Below, piece after piece: positions 1 through 9,111 of a DNA stretch of 64,000 bases; the stretch's first letter is position 1; every line of letters starts with the position of its first letter. The stretch covers positions 53,339 through 117,338 of the forward strand of contig JANWXM010000010.1 of assembly GCA_025055285.1 (NCBI GenBank), given 5' to 3'. The DNA is from Saprospiraceae bacterium (lineage in GTDB: Bacteria; Bacteroidota; Bacteroidia; Chitinophagales; Saprospiraceae). Below the pieces are notes generated by a model, which was given only the letters and a program-made list of their open reading frames with translations, was not told the DNA's origin and searched no databases. Made by a program: the position numbers and the translations under genes.

Positions 1-2
1 CT

Positions 3-458
3 GGGCGTTCGGCAGGCGGGTTGCTCATGGGTGCCGTAGCCAATTTGGCGCCTCAGCAGTTCCGCGGCATTATTGCAGGAGTTCCGTTCGTAGACGTAAT
101 CACCACCATGAGCGACCCTTCCATTCCGCTCACCACTGGCGAATACACAGAGTGGGGCAACCCAGCTGTGCGCGAAGAGTACGAATACATGAAGAAGTAC
201 TCGCCCTACGACAACGTCAAAGCCCAGGACTATCCGCATCTGCTTGTGTTGACTTCTTTTGCCGACTCTCAAGTGCAGTACTTCGAACCAGCCAAGTGGG
301 TTGCTCGCTTGCGCGACCTAAAGACAGATAAAAACACCCTGTTGCTTAAGACTAATATGACCGGCTCACATGGAGGGGCCTCTGGACGCTTCGAGCGCTT
401 GCGCGAGCGCGCCTTGGAATATGCCTGGATACTTGGTATTTTGGGCATGACGGAATGA
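3..458 (+). CDS. ptrB: Oligopeptidase B / prolyl oligopeptidase family serine peptidase, C-terminal part (5' truncated by window)
   Basis: Frame is open upstream of the ORF-track start; reads [14 protein letters not shown] (GxSxGG nucleophile motif), with D (SFADSQVQY) and H ([10 protein letters not shown]) regions as in S9A oligopeptidase B. Confidence 0.85.
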   Translation, partial: GRSAGGLLMGAVANLAPQQFRGIIAGVPFVDVITTMSDPSIPLTTGEYTEWGNPAVREEYEYMKKYSPYDNVKAQDYPHLLVLTSFADSQVQYFEPAKWVARLRDLKTDKNTLLLKTNMTGSHGGASGRFERLRERALEYAWILGILGMTE

Positions 459-748
459 CGCCAAATCCCGAGCGCTCCTTGCAAAGTGCAAGGAGCCTTC
501 GCACAGGTCGGTAATGAGAGAATCTCGGTTCCCATCGGATAAATCGGGCGGTTACGAGATGCTCGATGTGTTTTCAGGCTGGCCTTTTGCTCTATGCGCT
601 TCCTGCGGTTAAAAAATTAAAACCGCAAAGAATGCGGAGTAGACGACCTGAGGCAGTGGAATGCGCTGTCTTCCGTGCAGAACTTCAGCGCATGCGCATC
701 TACTGTCCTATAAACCTCTGGTTTACCGGAGGGTAGGGCGCGTTTTCG

Positions 749-2836
749 TCATTCTCGTTCCTCGTTCCAACGGAATCGCGCCTGGAGTTTCCACTCGCTG
801 AAGCGGCCAGTGGCGCCAGAGGGACTGCTGGGTACGCGCTGAATGGTCTGTTCGTAACGGGCTTCTATGCGCAGCCAAGGAGTAGCGCGCCACTGCAAGT
901 TGATGAAGTAGCGCGAGCCGCGGCCAGCAAAGCCCGGAATGCTCACGGCGGCAAAGAGGTCAGTTTCAAAAGCGTAGATACGGGCGTCGTAATCTTGGGC
1001 ATCGAAGATGACGAAGCGACCTAAGCCAGAGAGCCGCGCCTGAAGAGGCTTGACCACTACTTCATGGTAAGCCAAGAAACCGCGCAAGGGTGAGCCGCCA
1101 GCTACAGAAAAGTGCGTCCATTCGGCTCGGCTGCGCATTTCGATGCCATTGCCCACGCGATAGGCAGCGTGCAAGCGCAGGCGCTGTCGTCTGTGCTCGA
1201 GCAAAGGGCGCTCGGGGTATGCACTACTAGTGCGTTCTTTCACCTCTCGAAACCACAACACGTAGAAGGATACGCCTCGCTGCGGAGTCCAGATGAGGCG
1301 ACCCAGATACTCGCGTCCGAGCGAAGGCGCATTGGTTCCAAAGCGCAGCCAGGGGTGCCGCCAGAGATCGGCATAGGCGTTGATTTGCCATCGGCGCCCA
1401 AAGCGCACGTCGGCACCCCAATACAGCCCGTGTTCGTTGTTGGCCCTCGACGTTTCGGCGAGCGGAGCGGCGTATACGGCCTGGTAACGCGGCTCGAAAT
1501 AGCGGTGCAGTAATGCCATCGTCACTCGGCTATCGGTACTAAATAAAATGCCGTTCAAGGCTGCTACACCACCGTTTTGGCTGCGTGCTATCTCGCCAAA
1601 CGCGTACCAGTTGCGCTGTCTCCACGAGTAGTCAATGCTAAAAGAGGTCAGTTGCTGACCTTGAAAGGCGTAGCGCTGATGTGGCGCTGGCGTAGGGCGC
1701 CAGGGTATATCATACTGCAAGTGTAAAGCGTTAAAGGCTACCTGACCGTTGCGCCAACTACGGGCAAGCACAAAACCTCCAAGTCGTTCGCGTATCGCTT
1801 TCTCGCTCTGAATTTCAAGAGGAGTTCGATGAAGGCCCGACTGCTGAAGGGAGGTGAAGAAGCGCATCTCAGGTCCTGCTCCAGCGAGCGAGTCCATTTC
1901 CTGCCGCATATTGGCATCGCGTCGGCGATGGGATGCCAATATTGTGGCTTCCCACCGCTGACCTAGACGAAGTACGGCTGCTCCTCCGCGCAGGAAGAAC
2001 GCCTCGCCAAAGCCCAGGTAAGGAGCAATGCGCGGCCCGCTGCGCACAATAGCCATCGTTTCTGCGCTCTTCCCAGGTGCAAAGCGCGTTTGCAGCATTA
2101 GACCTTGGCCTATCCGCGCAGCGTAGTCGCCCATTGCTAACGTATGCACTACCGGATAAGCTCCTTGAACCCAAAAATGAGCGCTGTAAAAATCAAAGCC
2201 GCCTCGATTACTACCGCGAAAAAAGGCCTCACCGGCATCCTTTTCTGCCGTAAAGCCAAAGCGCAGGCGTTGGTCAAAGGTGTGCAAAAAGCGCATTCCT
2301 AGCCAGTCAGGGCTACCCTCCGCCTGTCGAACATTCCAGGGCACAGAGCGGCCCCAGCGCATGAGAAACTCACTGCGCCCAAACCACAGGCCCTGCCAAA
2401 CCGAGCCATATCGATCGTCTAAGCCCGTATTTACCCTCACAAAAGGCAAAAGACGGCGAATGTCAGCCAAGTCCCACCCCGGAATAGCCTGTAACTCATA
2501 GACATTTAGCAGAGGGCCTAGCTGTTCTCGGTAGTGAAGAAAATTTTCAATTTGCAGTTCGTTAAGCAATCGAAGAGAGGCTAGCTCCTCTCGGCTTATG
2601 CGATTGAGGTCGAGCGGGCGGCGACGCACATCCTCCAAAAATTCTAAGAGCATTTGGGCTTCAGCCTCATTGAGTTGTTCGTTTTCTCGAAAAAAACTCT
2701 CTAACAACTCCCCTGTGGTAGGCTCTTCCACTTGGCCCTGGACGGCGATGGGGAAGAGCATCGTAAGCAATCCTATCCAGCAGCAGAACAATCCTGCGCG
2801 CCATGGTTTAGTCTGGAGAAGACACGCCAGCTTCAT
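749..2836 (-). CDS. Helix-hairpin-helix domain protein with probable outer-membrane beta-barrel C-terminus
   Basis: N-terminal signal peptide, LDLNRISREELASLRLLNELQIENFLHYREQLGPLLNVYELQAIPGW (ComEA-like HhH pair), then a long region rich in aromatic/alternating residues. Confidence 0.7.
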   Translation of the reverse strand: MKLACLLQTKPWRAGLFCCWIGLLTMLFPIAVQGQVEEPTTGELLESFFRENEQLNEAEAQMLLEFLEDVRRRPLDLNRISREELASLRLLNELQIENFLHYREQLGPLLNVYELQAIPGWDLADIRRLLPFVRVNTGLDDRYGSVWQGLWFGRSEFLMRWGRSVPWNVRQAEGSPDWLGMRFLHTFDQRLRFGFTAEKDAGEAFFRGSNRGGFDFYSAHFWVQGAYPVVHTLAMGDYAARIGQGLMLQTRFAPGKSAETMAIVRSGPRIAPYLGFGEAFFLRGGAAVLRLGQRWEATILASHRRRDANMRQEMDSLAGAGPEMRFFTSLQQSGLHRTPLEIQSEKAIRERLGGFVLARSWRNGQVAFNALHLQYDIPWRPTPAPHQRYAFQGQQLTSFSIDYSWRQRNWYAFGEIARSQNGGVAALNGILFSTDSRVTMALLHRYFEPRYQAVYAAPLAETSRANNEHGLYWGADVRFGRRWQINAYADLWRHPWLRFGTNAPSLGREYLGRLIWTPQRGVSFYVLWFREVKERTSSAYPERPLLEHRRQRLRLHAAYRVGNGIEMRSRAEWTHFSVAGGSPLRGFLAYHEVVVKPLQARLSGLGRFVIFDAQDYDARIYAFETDLFAAVSIPGFAGRGSRYFINLQWRATPWLRIEARYEQTIQRVPSSPSGATGRFSEWKLQARFRWNEERE

Positions 2837-2918
2837 ACGTCAAGTACAAGCGAAATAGATGGGCCCGCAGTTGGGAAAGGGCACTATCCTCGGCATAGCG
2901 CCTATATGCGCATTTGCT

Positions 2919-2926
2919 CAAAGGTA
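2919..2926 (-). promoter_or_regulatory. TACCTTTG box upstream of 749..2836
   Basis: caaaggta on + strand about 82 nt before the start codon. Confidence 0.4.
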
Positions 2927-2963
2927 CGGGGCTAGCGCGGCCTGCTAAGCATGTTTGGCCTTT

Positions 2964-3851
2964 TCATTTAAAATTCTCGACGAGTCGAGCCACAACAATA
3001 CCCGCTTGACCCTTCTGCGAGCGTACGTAAGCTCCTAAGGACTGCGCTGTAACTACAACACAACCTTTTAGCGAGGAGGCGTGTAGGAGGTGTATTCGCC
3101 CGCTGTAGGATACGGCAAAGCCTAAATGAGCAAAATCCAGTCCTGGCTTGGCCGAGGCAATAGCGATAATGTCGCCCGGTCGGAGTTGATTTTCAATGTG
3201 CTCAATCAAACCTTTGGGGATCATATAGTGGACGCGGCGGCTAAGCCGTGTTTCCACTTGTTGGATGCGGCGCAGGGTTTTTGGGTCTTTCAAGGGCGGA
3301 TATTTCTCCGGATGTTTGCTCATAAAATCAATTTTTTTGCGGTAGGGACGCCCGCCAAGTTCGCGAGTTATGTCGCGCAAGTAACCCAAATCTTGAGCCT
3401 GTCGCAACCAACCAGACAAATAATGGACACGCGAGGCAAAGCCATCAATTGTGCCACCCCAGTAGCGCAATGCGCGCACGTAGTCGGCAATAGTCGCAAG
3501 GGAGGCATCCTTTTGCTCGGCCGCGAGAGCGATAGCAAGGCTGAGCTCCACGAAAGTCCAGCAATCTACTCGACGCGTCGAGATCGCCAGATACTCCTCT
3601 TCAGCTACGGGGAGCGTTCCATAACAGGTCCCCTTAAAGGACTCTGCTACTGCCAGCACTCGGGCAGTGACTTTATCGTAAGTACGGGCTATGGCGAGTT
3701 TTTCGGCTAATTCAACGGCGTCCGCCGAGTCTATTGGCCCAAGAGATAAAGTACTTTTTTCAGCTTGAGCAAGTGTATTGGCCTCAAACCATACCGGTAT
3801 TCCTAACCAAAACGGGACTACGAGCGCATAGAGCGGAAGCTGAATGTTCAT
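2964..3851 (-). CDS. DUF1460-type N-acetylmuramoyl-L-alanine amidase-like secreted protein
   Basis: Signal peptide; GTCYGTLPVAEEEYLAISTRRVDCWTFVELSLAIALA and DIIAIASAKPGLDFAHLGFAV resemble the DUF1460/NlpC-like fold. Confidence 0.75.
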   Translation of the reverse strand: MNIQLPLYALVVPFWLGIPVWFEANTLAQAEKSTLSLGPIDSADAVELAEKLAIARTYDKVTARVLAVAESFKGTCYGTLPVAEEEYLAISTRRVDCWTFVELSLAIALAAEQKDASLATIADYVRALRYWGGTIDGFASRVHYLSGWLRQAQDLGYLRDITRELGGRPYRKKIDFMSKHPEKYPPLKDPKTLRRIQQVETRLSRRVHYMIPKGLIEHIENQLRPGDIIAIASAKPGLDFAHLGFAVSYSGRIHLLHASSLKGCVVVTAQSLGAYVRSQKGQAGIVVARLVENFK

Positions 3852-3875
3852 CGCAAGTTTCTTCGAATGAGACTT

Positions 3876-4643
3876 TTATGTTGAGCGCGCCGCGCAAATG
3901 ATGGCCGAGAACTCATCGGCTCTTAAGGAAGCTCCGCCGATGAGACCGCCGTCTACGTCGGGCTGTTGGAAAAGCTGCGAGGCATTTTGAGCATTGCAAG
4001 AGCCGCCGTAGAGGATGGGTATAGCCTGAGCCGTTTCAGAAGAGTAGCGTTTAGCCACCAATTGGCGAATGGCGGCGTGCATTTCTTGCGCTTGTGCAGA
4101 GGAGGCTGTTTTGCCCGTTCCAATTGCCCACACTGGTTCATAGGCGATGACGACGCGGCGCAAATCAGTTTCAGAAAGGTGGAATAGGCTGGCGCGCAGT
4201 TGGCGCGCTACATAAGGGAGGTGGTGGTTGCGTTCGCGCACGGCAAGCGGCTCGCCACAGCAAAAAATCGGCGTTAAGTTATGGCGAAGCGCAACAGTGA
4301 CCTTGCGGGCCAACTGCTCATGAGTTTCGCGAAAATACTGCCGGCGCTCCGAATGGCCGAGGATAACGTATTGAGCTCCTACGGAAACGAGCATTGCCGC
4401 TGAGACCTCGCCTGTATAAGCACCTTGCTCCTCGTGATGACAATTTTGAGCGGCTAGGTAAAAGCCTTGGCGTTCGCGCAGCACTTCGCTAATTGCTTGC
4501 AATAGTGGACAAGGCACGGCGAACACCACGGTGGTGTTCGGTGGTGTTCGTTCGAAACGCGCCAGCACCTCGCGCACTAGCGTCAGACCTTCCTCTAGAG
4601 TTTTGTTCATCTTCCAGTTACCGGCAACAATAAAGGGTCGCAT
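3876..4643 (-). CDS. tpiA: Triosephosphate isomerase
   Basis: GNWKMNKT, GHSERRQYFRE, YEPVWAIGTGKTA, YGGSCNAQNA, DGGLIGGASL motifs. Confidence 0.97.
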   Translation of the reverse strand: MRPFIVAGNWKMNKTLEEGLTLVREVLARFERTPPNTTVVFAVPCPLLQAISEVLRERQGFYLAAQNCHHEEQGAYTGEVSAAMLVSVGAQYVILGHSERRQYFRETHEQLARKVTVALRHNLTPIFCCGEPLAVRERNHHLPYVARQLRASLFHLSETDLRRVVIAYEPVWAIGTGKTASSAQAQEMHAAIRQLVAKRYSSETAQAIPILYGGSCNAQNASQLFQQPDVDGGLIGGASLRADEFSAIICAARST

Positions 4644-4668
4644 AGGCCATTTAGAAAAAAGTTGCGCT

Positions 4669-4676
4669 CAAAGGTA
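4669..4676 (-). promoter_or_regulatory. TACCTTTG box upstream of tpiA
   Basis: caaaggta 25 nt upstream of the tpiA start. Confidence 0.5.
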
Positions 4677-4704
4677 GAGGGAAGCAGGCATTTGCATCGA
4701 TGCC

Positions 4705-4712
4705 TACCTTTG
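4705..4712 (+). promoter_or_regulatory. TACCTTTG box upstream of the XRE regulator
   Basis: TACCTTTG-CCGTT-ATG (4718); divergent to the tpiA box. Confidence 0.5.
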
Positions 4713-4717
4713 CCGTT

Positions 4718-6214
4718 ATGGGAAGAGATCGCCAATTGAAATGCATCTTACTCGGGCTGAAAGTCCGTCAGCTGCGCCAAATGCGCGGGTGGAATTTTGA
4801 GGAGATGAGTCGAAGAACCGGTATTTCACCCTCCTATTTGAATGAAATAGAGAAAGGGAAAAAGTACCCTCAGGTCGATACTTTAGAAAAATTGGCCGTA
4901 GCTCTAGATGTTTCGAGAGACTTTCTTACTTCGAGCCAATTACCTGCCCAATACGCACCCATTGAGAGACTATTAGAGAGCAACTTTTTAAATGAGTTAC
5001 CGCTGGATTTTTTTGGTATTCGCCCTCAGCAGGTTGTCGAGATCATGGCACGAGCTCCTGGCAAGGTCAATGCCTTCATCTCGGCCATGCTCGATATAGC
5101 GCGGCATTATTCGGTGCACAACGAGCATTTCTACTTCGCGGCTCTGCGCGCCTATCAGGAATTGCACATGAATTACTTTCCTGACCTAGAGGCTGAAGCG
5201 GTGGCCTTTTCCAGAGAGCATGGCCTACCAGCTCGCGGCCCAATTGTCGCAGAAATCTTAGCGCGCCTACTGACAGAGAAATTCGGATATACACTTGATT
5301 ATCAGCTGCTAGGGCAGCAGCCGCTTTTGCAAGGAGTGCGGGCAGCTTTTTGCGCTAAACGGCGCCTTTTGTTCCTACATCCGTTGCTCGACTCGCGCCA
5401 GCGAACCTTCCTGTTGGCTAAAGAACTAGGTTTTGCCACTTTACGCCTAGCTAAGCGGCCCTTAGCAACTCCGTGGCTGCGCGTGAACTCGTTCGAAGAA
5501 GTGCTCAACAATTACAAAGCAGCCTATTTCGCCGTAGCTATTTTGGTTCCACAGGCGGCTTTCATCGAAGACCTTCACGCATTTTTCCAGCAACCTGATT
5601 GGAAAGAAGAGCGTCTCTTAGCGCTTATGCATCGGTATCAGATAAGTCCAGAGGTGCTTTTCCAGCGTTTCAATGTGCTTTCGCACGCTTTTGGTTTGCA
5701 TAAAATTTTCTTCTTGCGCCTTATTTACGATATCGAGAGCCAGCGTATAGAGATTGACAAAGAACTGCATCTCAATCGCCGGCATCGCCCGCACGCCAGT
5801 GGTTTAGGACAAACGTATTGCCGACGCTGGCTTTCTACGGCTCTGTTTCAACAATTAAGCACAGCTACTTCTCCCTGGCCTGCAGAGACCCTCATGGCGG
5901 CCAAAGCCCAGCACATGATTTTTGCAGATTCTAAAGAGGAATATTTCTGTTTGGCGGTTGCAAAGACGGCTCATCCCACGCCCAACCGCCTTGTTTGTGC
6001 TATGCTGGGTGTAGATTGGGATGAGCATGCTCGCTCCGTTATCCGCTTTGCAGCCGATCCAACCCTCGAGCGTCAAATCGTGGGCGTTACCTGCGAACAA
6101 TGCGGCTGGCTCCAATGCCCGCAGCGCGCCGCACAGCCCATAGAGTATCGCCGACGTGAACAACGACGCCAAATCGAAATGGCATTGAACAACCTTCTCG
6201 AATGCTCTTCATAA
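4718..6214 (+). CDS. XRE-family regulator with ImmA/IrrE-like and ScfR/DUF2083-like C-terminal region
   Basis: HTH_3 N-terminus (LRQMRGWNFEEMSRRTGISPSYLNEIEKGKKYPQVDTLEKLAVALDV) plus long C-terminal domain with CEQCGWLQC. ORF track starts at 4700, but a TACCTTTG box at 4705-4712 lies inside that extension, so 4718 is preferred. Confidence 0.75.
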   Translation: MGRDRQLKCILLGLKVRQLRQMRGWNFEEMSRRTGISPSYLNEIEKGKKYPQVDTLEKLAVALDVSRDFLTSSQLPAQYAPIERLLESNFLNELPLDFFGIRPQQVVEIMARAPGKVNAFISAMLDIARHYSVHNEHFYFAALRAYQELHMNYFPDLEAEAVAFSREHGLPARGPIVAEILARLLTEKFGYTLDYQLLGQQPLLQGVRAAFCAKRRLLFLHPLLDSRQRTFLLAKELGFATLRLAKRPLATPWLRVNSFEEVLNNYKAAYFAVAILVPQAAFIEDLHAFFQQPDWKEERLLALMHRYQISPEVLFQRFNVLSHAFGLHKIFFLRLIYDIESQRIEIDKELHLNRRHRPHASGLGQTYCRRWLSTALFQQLSTATSPWPAETLMAAKAQHMIFADSKEEYFCLAVAKTAHPTPNRLVCAMLGVDWDEHARSVIRFAADPTLERQIVGVTCEQCGWLQCPQRAAQPIEYRRREQRRQIEMALNNLLECSS

Positions 6215-6227
6215 TTGGGTCTTCTCT

Positions 6228-7265
6228 ATGCTCGTTGGCAGTTCTCTTAAATACTGCTTCCTTTTGGGTGTTGTTGGTGGTGTGCTGTCGTCTTGTCGTT
6301 CTGCGCGCCCAACAGAGGATTTTTCACTCAGCACAGTACCCTCGCCACCTAATTACGCCCTATTGGATCATTGGGCCGCACATCCATTGAAAGCAGACGC
6401 TGCCGACCAAACACCGTGTGGCATAAGACGCCCTGAGGATGAGAATATTTTTGCCGACGTCTTCTTCATCCACCCCACCTCTTATTTTGGCCGGCGTCAA
6501 AGACCCGTCAAATGGAACGCCGACTTGAACGACCAACAGGTCAATGCGCGCACTGATAGGGGAGCTATTCTCCATCAAGCTACAATCTTCAATACTGCCG
6601 GACGTGTGTATGCCCCGCGGTATCGCCAAGCGCATTTAAAGAGCTTCTACACCCGTGACACGGCGAATGCTGCGTGCGCCCTAGAGTTAGCCTATCGCGA
6701 TGTAGAAGCTGCCTTTGACCATTACCTCAAGCACTATAGTGAGCAGAGGCCCCTCATTCTCGTCGGTCATAGTCAAGGCGCTTACTTAGCTATGCGTCTA
6801 TTGCGCGAGCACATAGAGGGCACTCCACTTCAAAGCCAACTCGTTGTCGCCTATTTGGTTGGTTGGCCTGTTCAGAAGGATTTCTTTAAGCAAATACCCC
6901 CTTGCGATTCTGCCGAACAAGTAGGTTGTTTCTGCTCGTGGCGAACTTGGAGACGCGACGCCCGCCGGCAATTGCCGCCGCAGCCCAATGTCGTCTGTAC
7001 CAATCCGCTCACTTGGACAACCCGCGAGAGCGAGTATGCCAATCGTTCGCTCAATCTTGGCGCTGTTTTGCGCAATTTATGTGTCATCTATCCGGCGCTC
7101 ACCGATGCTGAAATATGGAAAGGATACCTGTTGGCTTCGAAGCCGTGTTTTCCAGGAAGTTTTCTGTTAAACCGAAAAAATTATCACGTTGGAGATTTGA
7201 ATTTGTATTACTTTAACGTGCAACAAAATGCTGAAAAGCGCGTCAAAGCGTTTATTCGGCGGTAG
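6228..7265 (+). CDS. DUF3089 alpha/beta-hydrolase-like lipoprotein
   Basis: Lipobox-like LSSC; DVFFIHPTSYF...; GHSQGAYLAMRLLRE nucleophile elbow; DUF3089-like layout. Confidence 0.75.
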   Translation: MLVGSSLKYCFLLGVVGGVLSSCRSARPTEDFSLSTVPSPPNYALLDHWAAHPLKADAADQTPCGIRRPEDENIFADVFFIHPTSYFGRRQRPVKWNADLNDQQVNARTDRGAILHQATIFNTAGRVYAPRYRQAHLKSFYTRDTANAACALELAYRDVEAAFDHYLKHYSEQRPLILVGHSQGAYLAMRLLREHIEGTPLQSQLVVAYLVGWPVQKDFFKQIPPCDSAEQVGCFCSWRTWRRDARRQLPPQPNVVCTNPLTWTTRESEYANRSLNLGAVLRNLCVIYPALTDAEIWKGYLLASKPCFPGSFLLNRKNYHVGDLNLYYFNVQQNAEKRVKAFIRR

Positions 7266-7298
7266 TCAATTGTTCATGATTATCTAACTTTCTCAAAA

Positions 7299-8126
7299 AT
7301 GACAAGACAACTCTTTATCTGTCTGTTGATTTCGGGTGTTCTAACTGCCTGTACCAAGACAGCGTTCACGGGCCGGAAACAAATGGCGCTTATTCCGGCG
7401 AGCGAACTAAACCAGATGAGTTTTTCGGAATATCGGGCCTTCCTGAAGAAGAACCCAACGCTAGCCTCAGGACCTGAAGTAGAACTCGTACGTCGCGTGG
7501 GCAATGACATAAAAGAGGCCGTGGAAGTCTACTATCGGGCTCAAGGAAAAGCTAATGAGCTGCGCAATTTCGCTTGGGAATTCAACGTCGTTGACAATCC
7601 AGCAGCGAATGCTTTCTGCATGCCAGGCGGAAAAGTGGTAGTGTTCACAGGTATACTAAAGATCACTCAAAACGAGGATGCCCTTGCAGTCGTGATGGGT
7701 CATGAAGTAGCCCACGCTTTAGCTAATCACGGCAATGAACGCATGAGTCAACTGCTTTTAGCGCAATTGGGCCTCACCTCTCTGCAAGTGGCCTTGGCTA
7801 GCAAGCCCGCTCAAACACGTGACATCCTCCTGGCTGCGGCAGGCTTTGGTACTCAAGTAGGTGTTCTCTTGCCCTTCAGCCGTAAGCACGAAACTGAGGC
7901 CGACGAAATTGGCCTCTACTTGATGGCCATGGCGGGATATGACCCTAATGAAGCTGCGCCATTCTGGGAGCGCATGAATCGCTCGAGCGGCGGCGCTCCG
8001 CCCGAATTTCTTAGCACGCACCCCGACCCGTCGAAGCGCAGCGAGCGGCTGAAGCAACTCGTACCTAAAGCGCGCGCTTATGCCATGAGGTATCCGGTGC
8101 CCAACAGCTCAAAAAATCGCCGCTAA
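7299..8126 (+). CDS. M48 family metallopeptidase lipoprotein (BepA/LoiP-like)
   Basis: Lipobox LTAC; VMGHEVAHALANHG (HExxH), ETEADEIGLYLMAMAGYDP, FLSTHPDPSKR. Confidence 0.9.
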   Translation: MTRQLFICLLISGVLTACTKTAFTGRKQMALIPASELNQMSFSEYRAFLKKNPTLASGPEVELVRRVGNDIKEAVEVYYRAQGKANELRNFAWEFNVVDNPAANAFCMPGGKVVVFTGILKITQNEDALAVVMGHEVAHALANHGNERMSQLLLAQLGLTSLQVALASKPAQTRDILLAAAGFGTQVGVLLPFSRKHETEADEIGLYLMAMAGYDPNEAAPFWERMNRSSGGAPPEFLSTHPDPSKRSERLKQLVPKARAYAMRYPVPNSSKNRR

Positions 8127-8132
8127 CAAGAG

Positions 8133-8591
8133 TCATTGAGGCTTAGCGGGAAAGGTATCTGCGGGCGGAAAAACTAGTTCCTCCTCGCCAGGTAGCAAAG
8201 TATCGGCCGCGGGCGTAGCAAATCCCTCCACGCGGTGCACTAACCATCGGCCATCTACTCGTTTGAGAATAAGTGTATCAGGAAGGTATTCGCCCAACTC
8301 GTCTTCGATTTCATAGCTGCAAATCGCAGAATCGCCTATGACGACACAGCGCAAATTGCGCAAATACGTGTGCGTCACCTCTGCCGAGTCATCTTGTACC
8401 AAGGCATCTAAAAAGTCTACATAAGAACGCGCTAACTCCGTACTGTACAAACGAGCTGAGTCGAAGCGATTCCGGTCAATATACTGTTGCCACAGGAGGA
8501 CAACCTCCTCAGGTTCAGAGGGTTCAGAAGATTCACATTGAAAAGTTATCCATATGAGAAAACATGCGCATAGGCGCAAAAGGAAACGCAT
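8133..8591 (-). CDS. Hypothetical lipoprotein (DUF4878/NTF2-like layout)
   Basis: N-terminal hydrophobic segment with Cys (ITFQC); a TACCTTTG box precedes it on the minus strand (8618-8625). Confidence 0.55.
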   Translation of the reverse strand: MRFLLRLCACFLIWITFQCESSEPSEPEEVVLLWQQYIDRNRFDSARLYSTELARSYVDFLDALVQDDSAEVTHTYLRNLRCVVIGDSAICSYEIEDELGEYLPDTLILKRVDGRWLVHRVEGFATPAADTLLPGEEELVFPPADTFPAKPQ

Positions 8592-8617
8592 ACCCGCGAA
8601 CGTAATTTTTTATTGAG

Positions 8618-8625
8618 CAAAGGTA
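8618..8625 (-). promoter_or_regulatory. Candidate -7 box TACCTTTG (Bacteroidota TAnnTTTG) for 8133..8591
   Basis: caaaggta on + strand, 26 nt upstream of the start codon. Confidence 0.5.
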
Positions 8626-8671
8626 TACATCGCCTTCTCCGTTGCTCACCTCTTTCCATTTACACCTCAAG

Positions 8672-8703
8672 AAAAAAAACCGCCTCGACTTTTGCCGAGG
8701 CGG
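8672..8703 (-). terminator. Intrinsic terminator downstream of tRNA-Val
   Basis: Minus strand CCGCCTCG-GCAAAAGT-CGAGGCGG followed by TTTTTTTT (8-bp perfect stem, U8). Confidence 0.85.
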
Positions 8704-8713
8704 AATTTCTATG

Positions 8714-8788
8714 TGGGCGCAGGAGGATTCGAACCTCCGACCCCCTGCTTGTAAGGCAGGTACTCTAAACCAACTGAGCTATGCGCCC
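8714..8788 (-). tRNA. tRNA-Val (anticodon TAC)
   Basis: Minus strand GGGCGCATAGCTCAGTTGG...CCTGC CTTACAA GCAGG...GGTTCGAATCC...TGCGCCC-A; complete cloverleaf, no encoded CCA. Confidence 0.95.
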
Positions 8789-8798
8789 ATAGCGAGCG

Positions 8799-8806
8799 CA
8801 AAGGTA
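8799..8806 (-). promoter_or_regulatory. TACCTTTG -7 box of tRNA-Val
   Basis: Box ends 10 nt upstream of the tRNA 5' end; TTG at 8828-8830 (minus strand) is a possible -33 element. Confidence 0.65.
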
Positions 8807-9111
8807 GGTGCCTCGTCTTCTTATTGCCAAAATTTTTTGGAAAAAACAATTCTCTAGAATTTTCGAAGGTAAACACGAAGGAAAGAAGGCGAGCAGAAGG
8901 CCATTAATAGAAAATGATTCTTAACTAATTGGTTATTAGGTTTTTAATCTTAAATGCAGCGAATAATAACTTTCAACAAATGCGCTTTTTTCGAATCCTT
9001 TCCTGTCGCCTCAAAGTGGTTTTCGCTTCAAATTGGCTGATGAGTAAACTAAATCTTCGCTTTAACTTCGCTACACATAAAGTTAACTAACTGTTCTCAT
9101 TCTCAAAGAAG

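Noticed and set aside
1112-1513. Plus-strand 133-aa ORF antisense to the HhH protein
   Set aside because: Antisense shadow of a well-supported gene; no domain recognised.
4527-4552. Tandem ggtggtgttcg repeat inside tpiA
   Set aside because: Only two ~10-bp units encoding part of TPPNTTVVFAV in a normal TpiA; likely chance or minor slippage.
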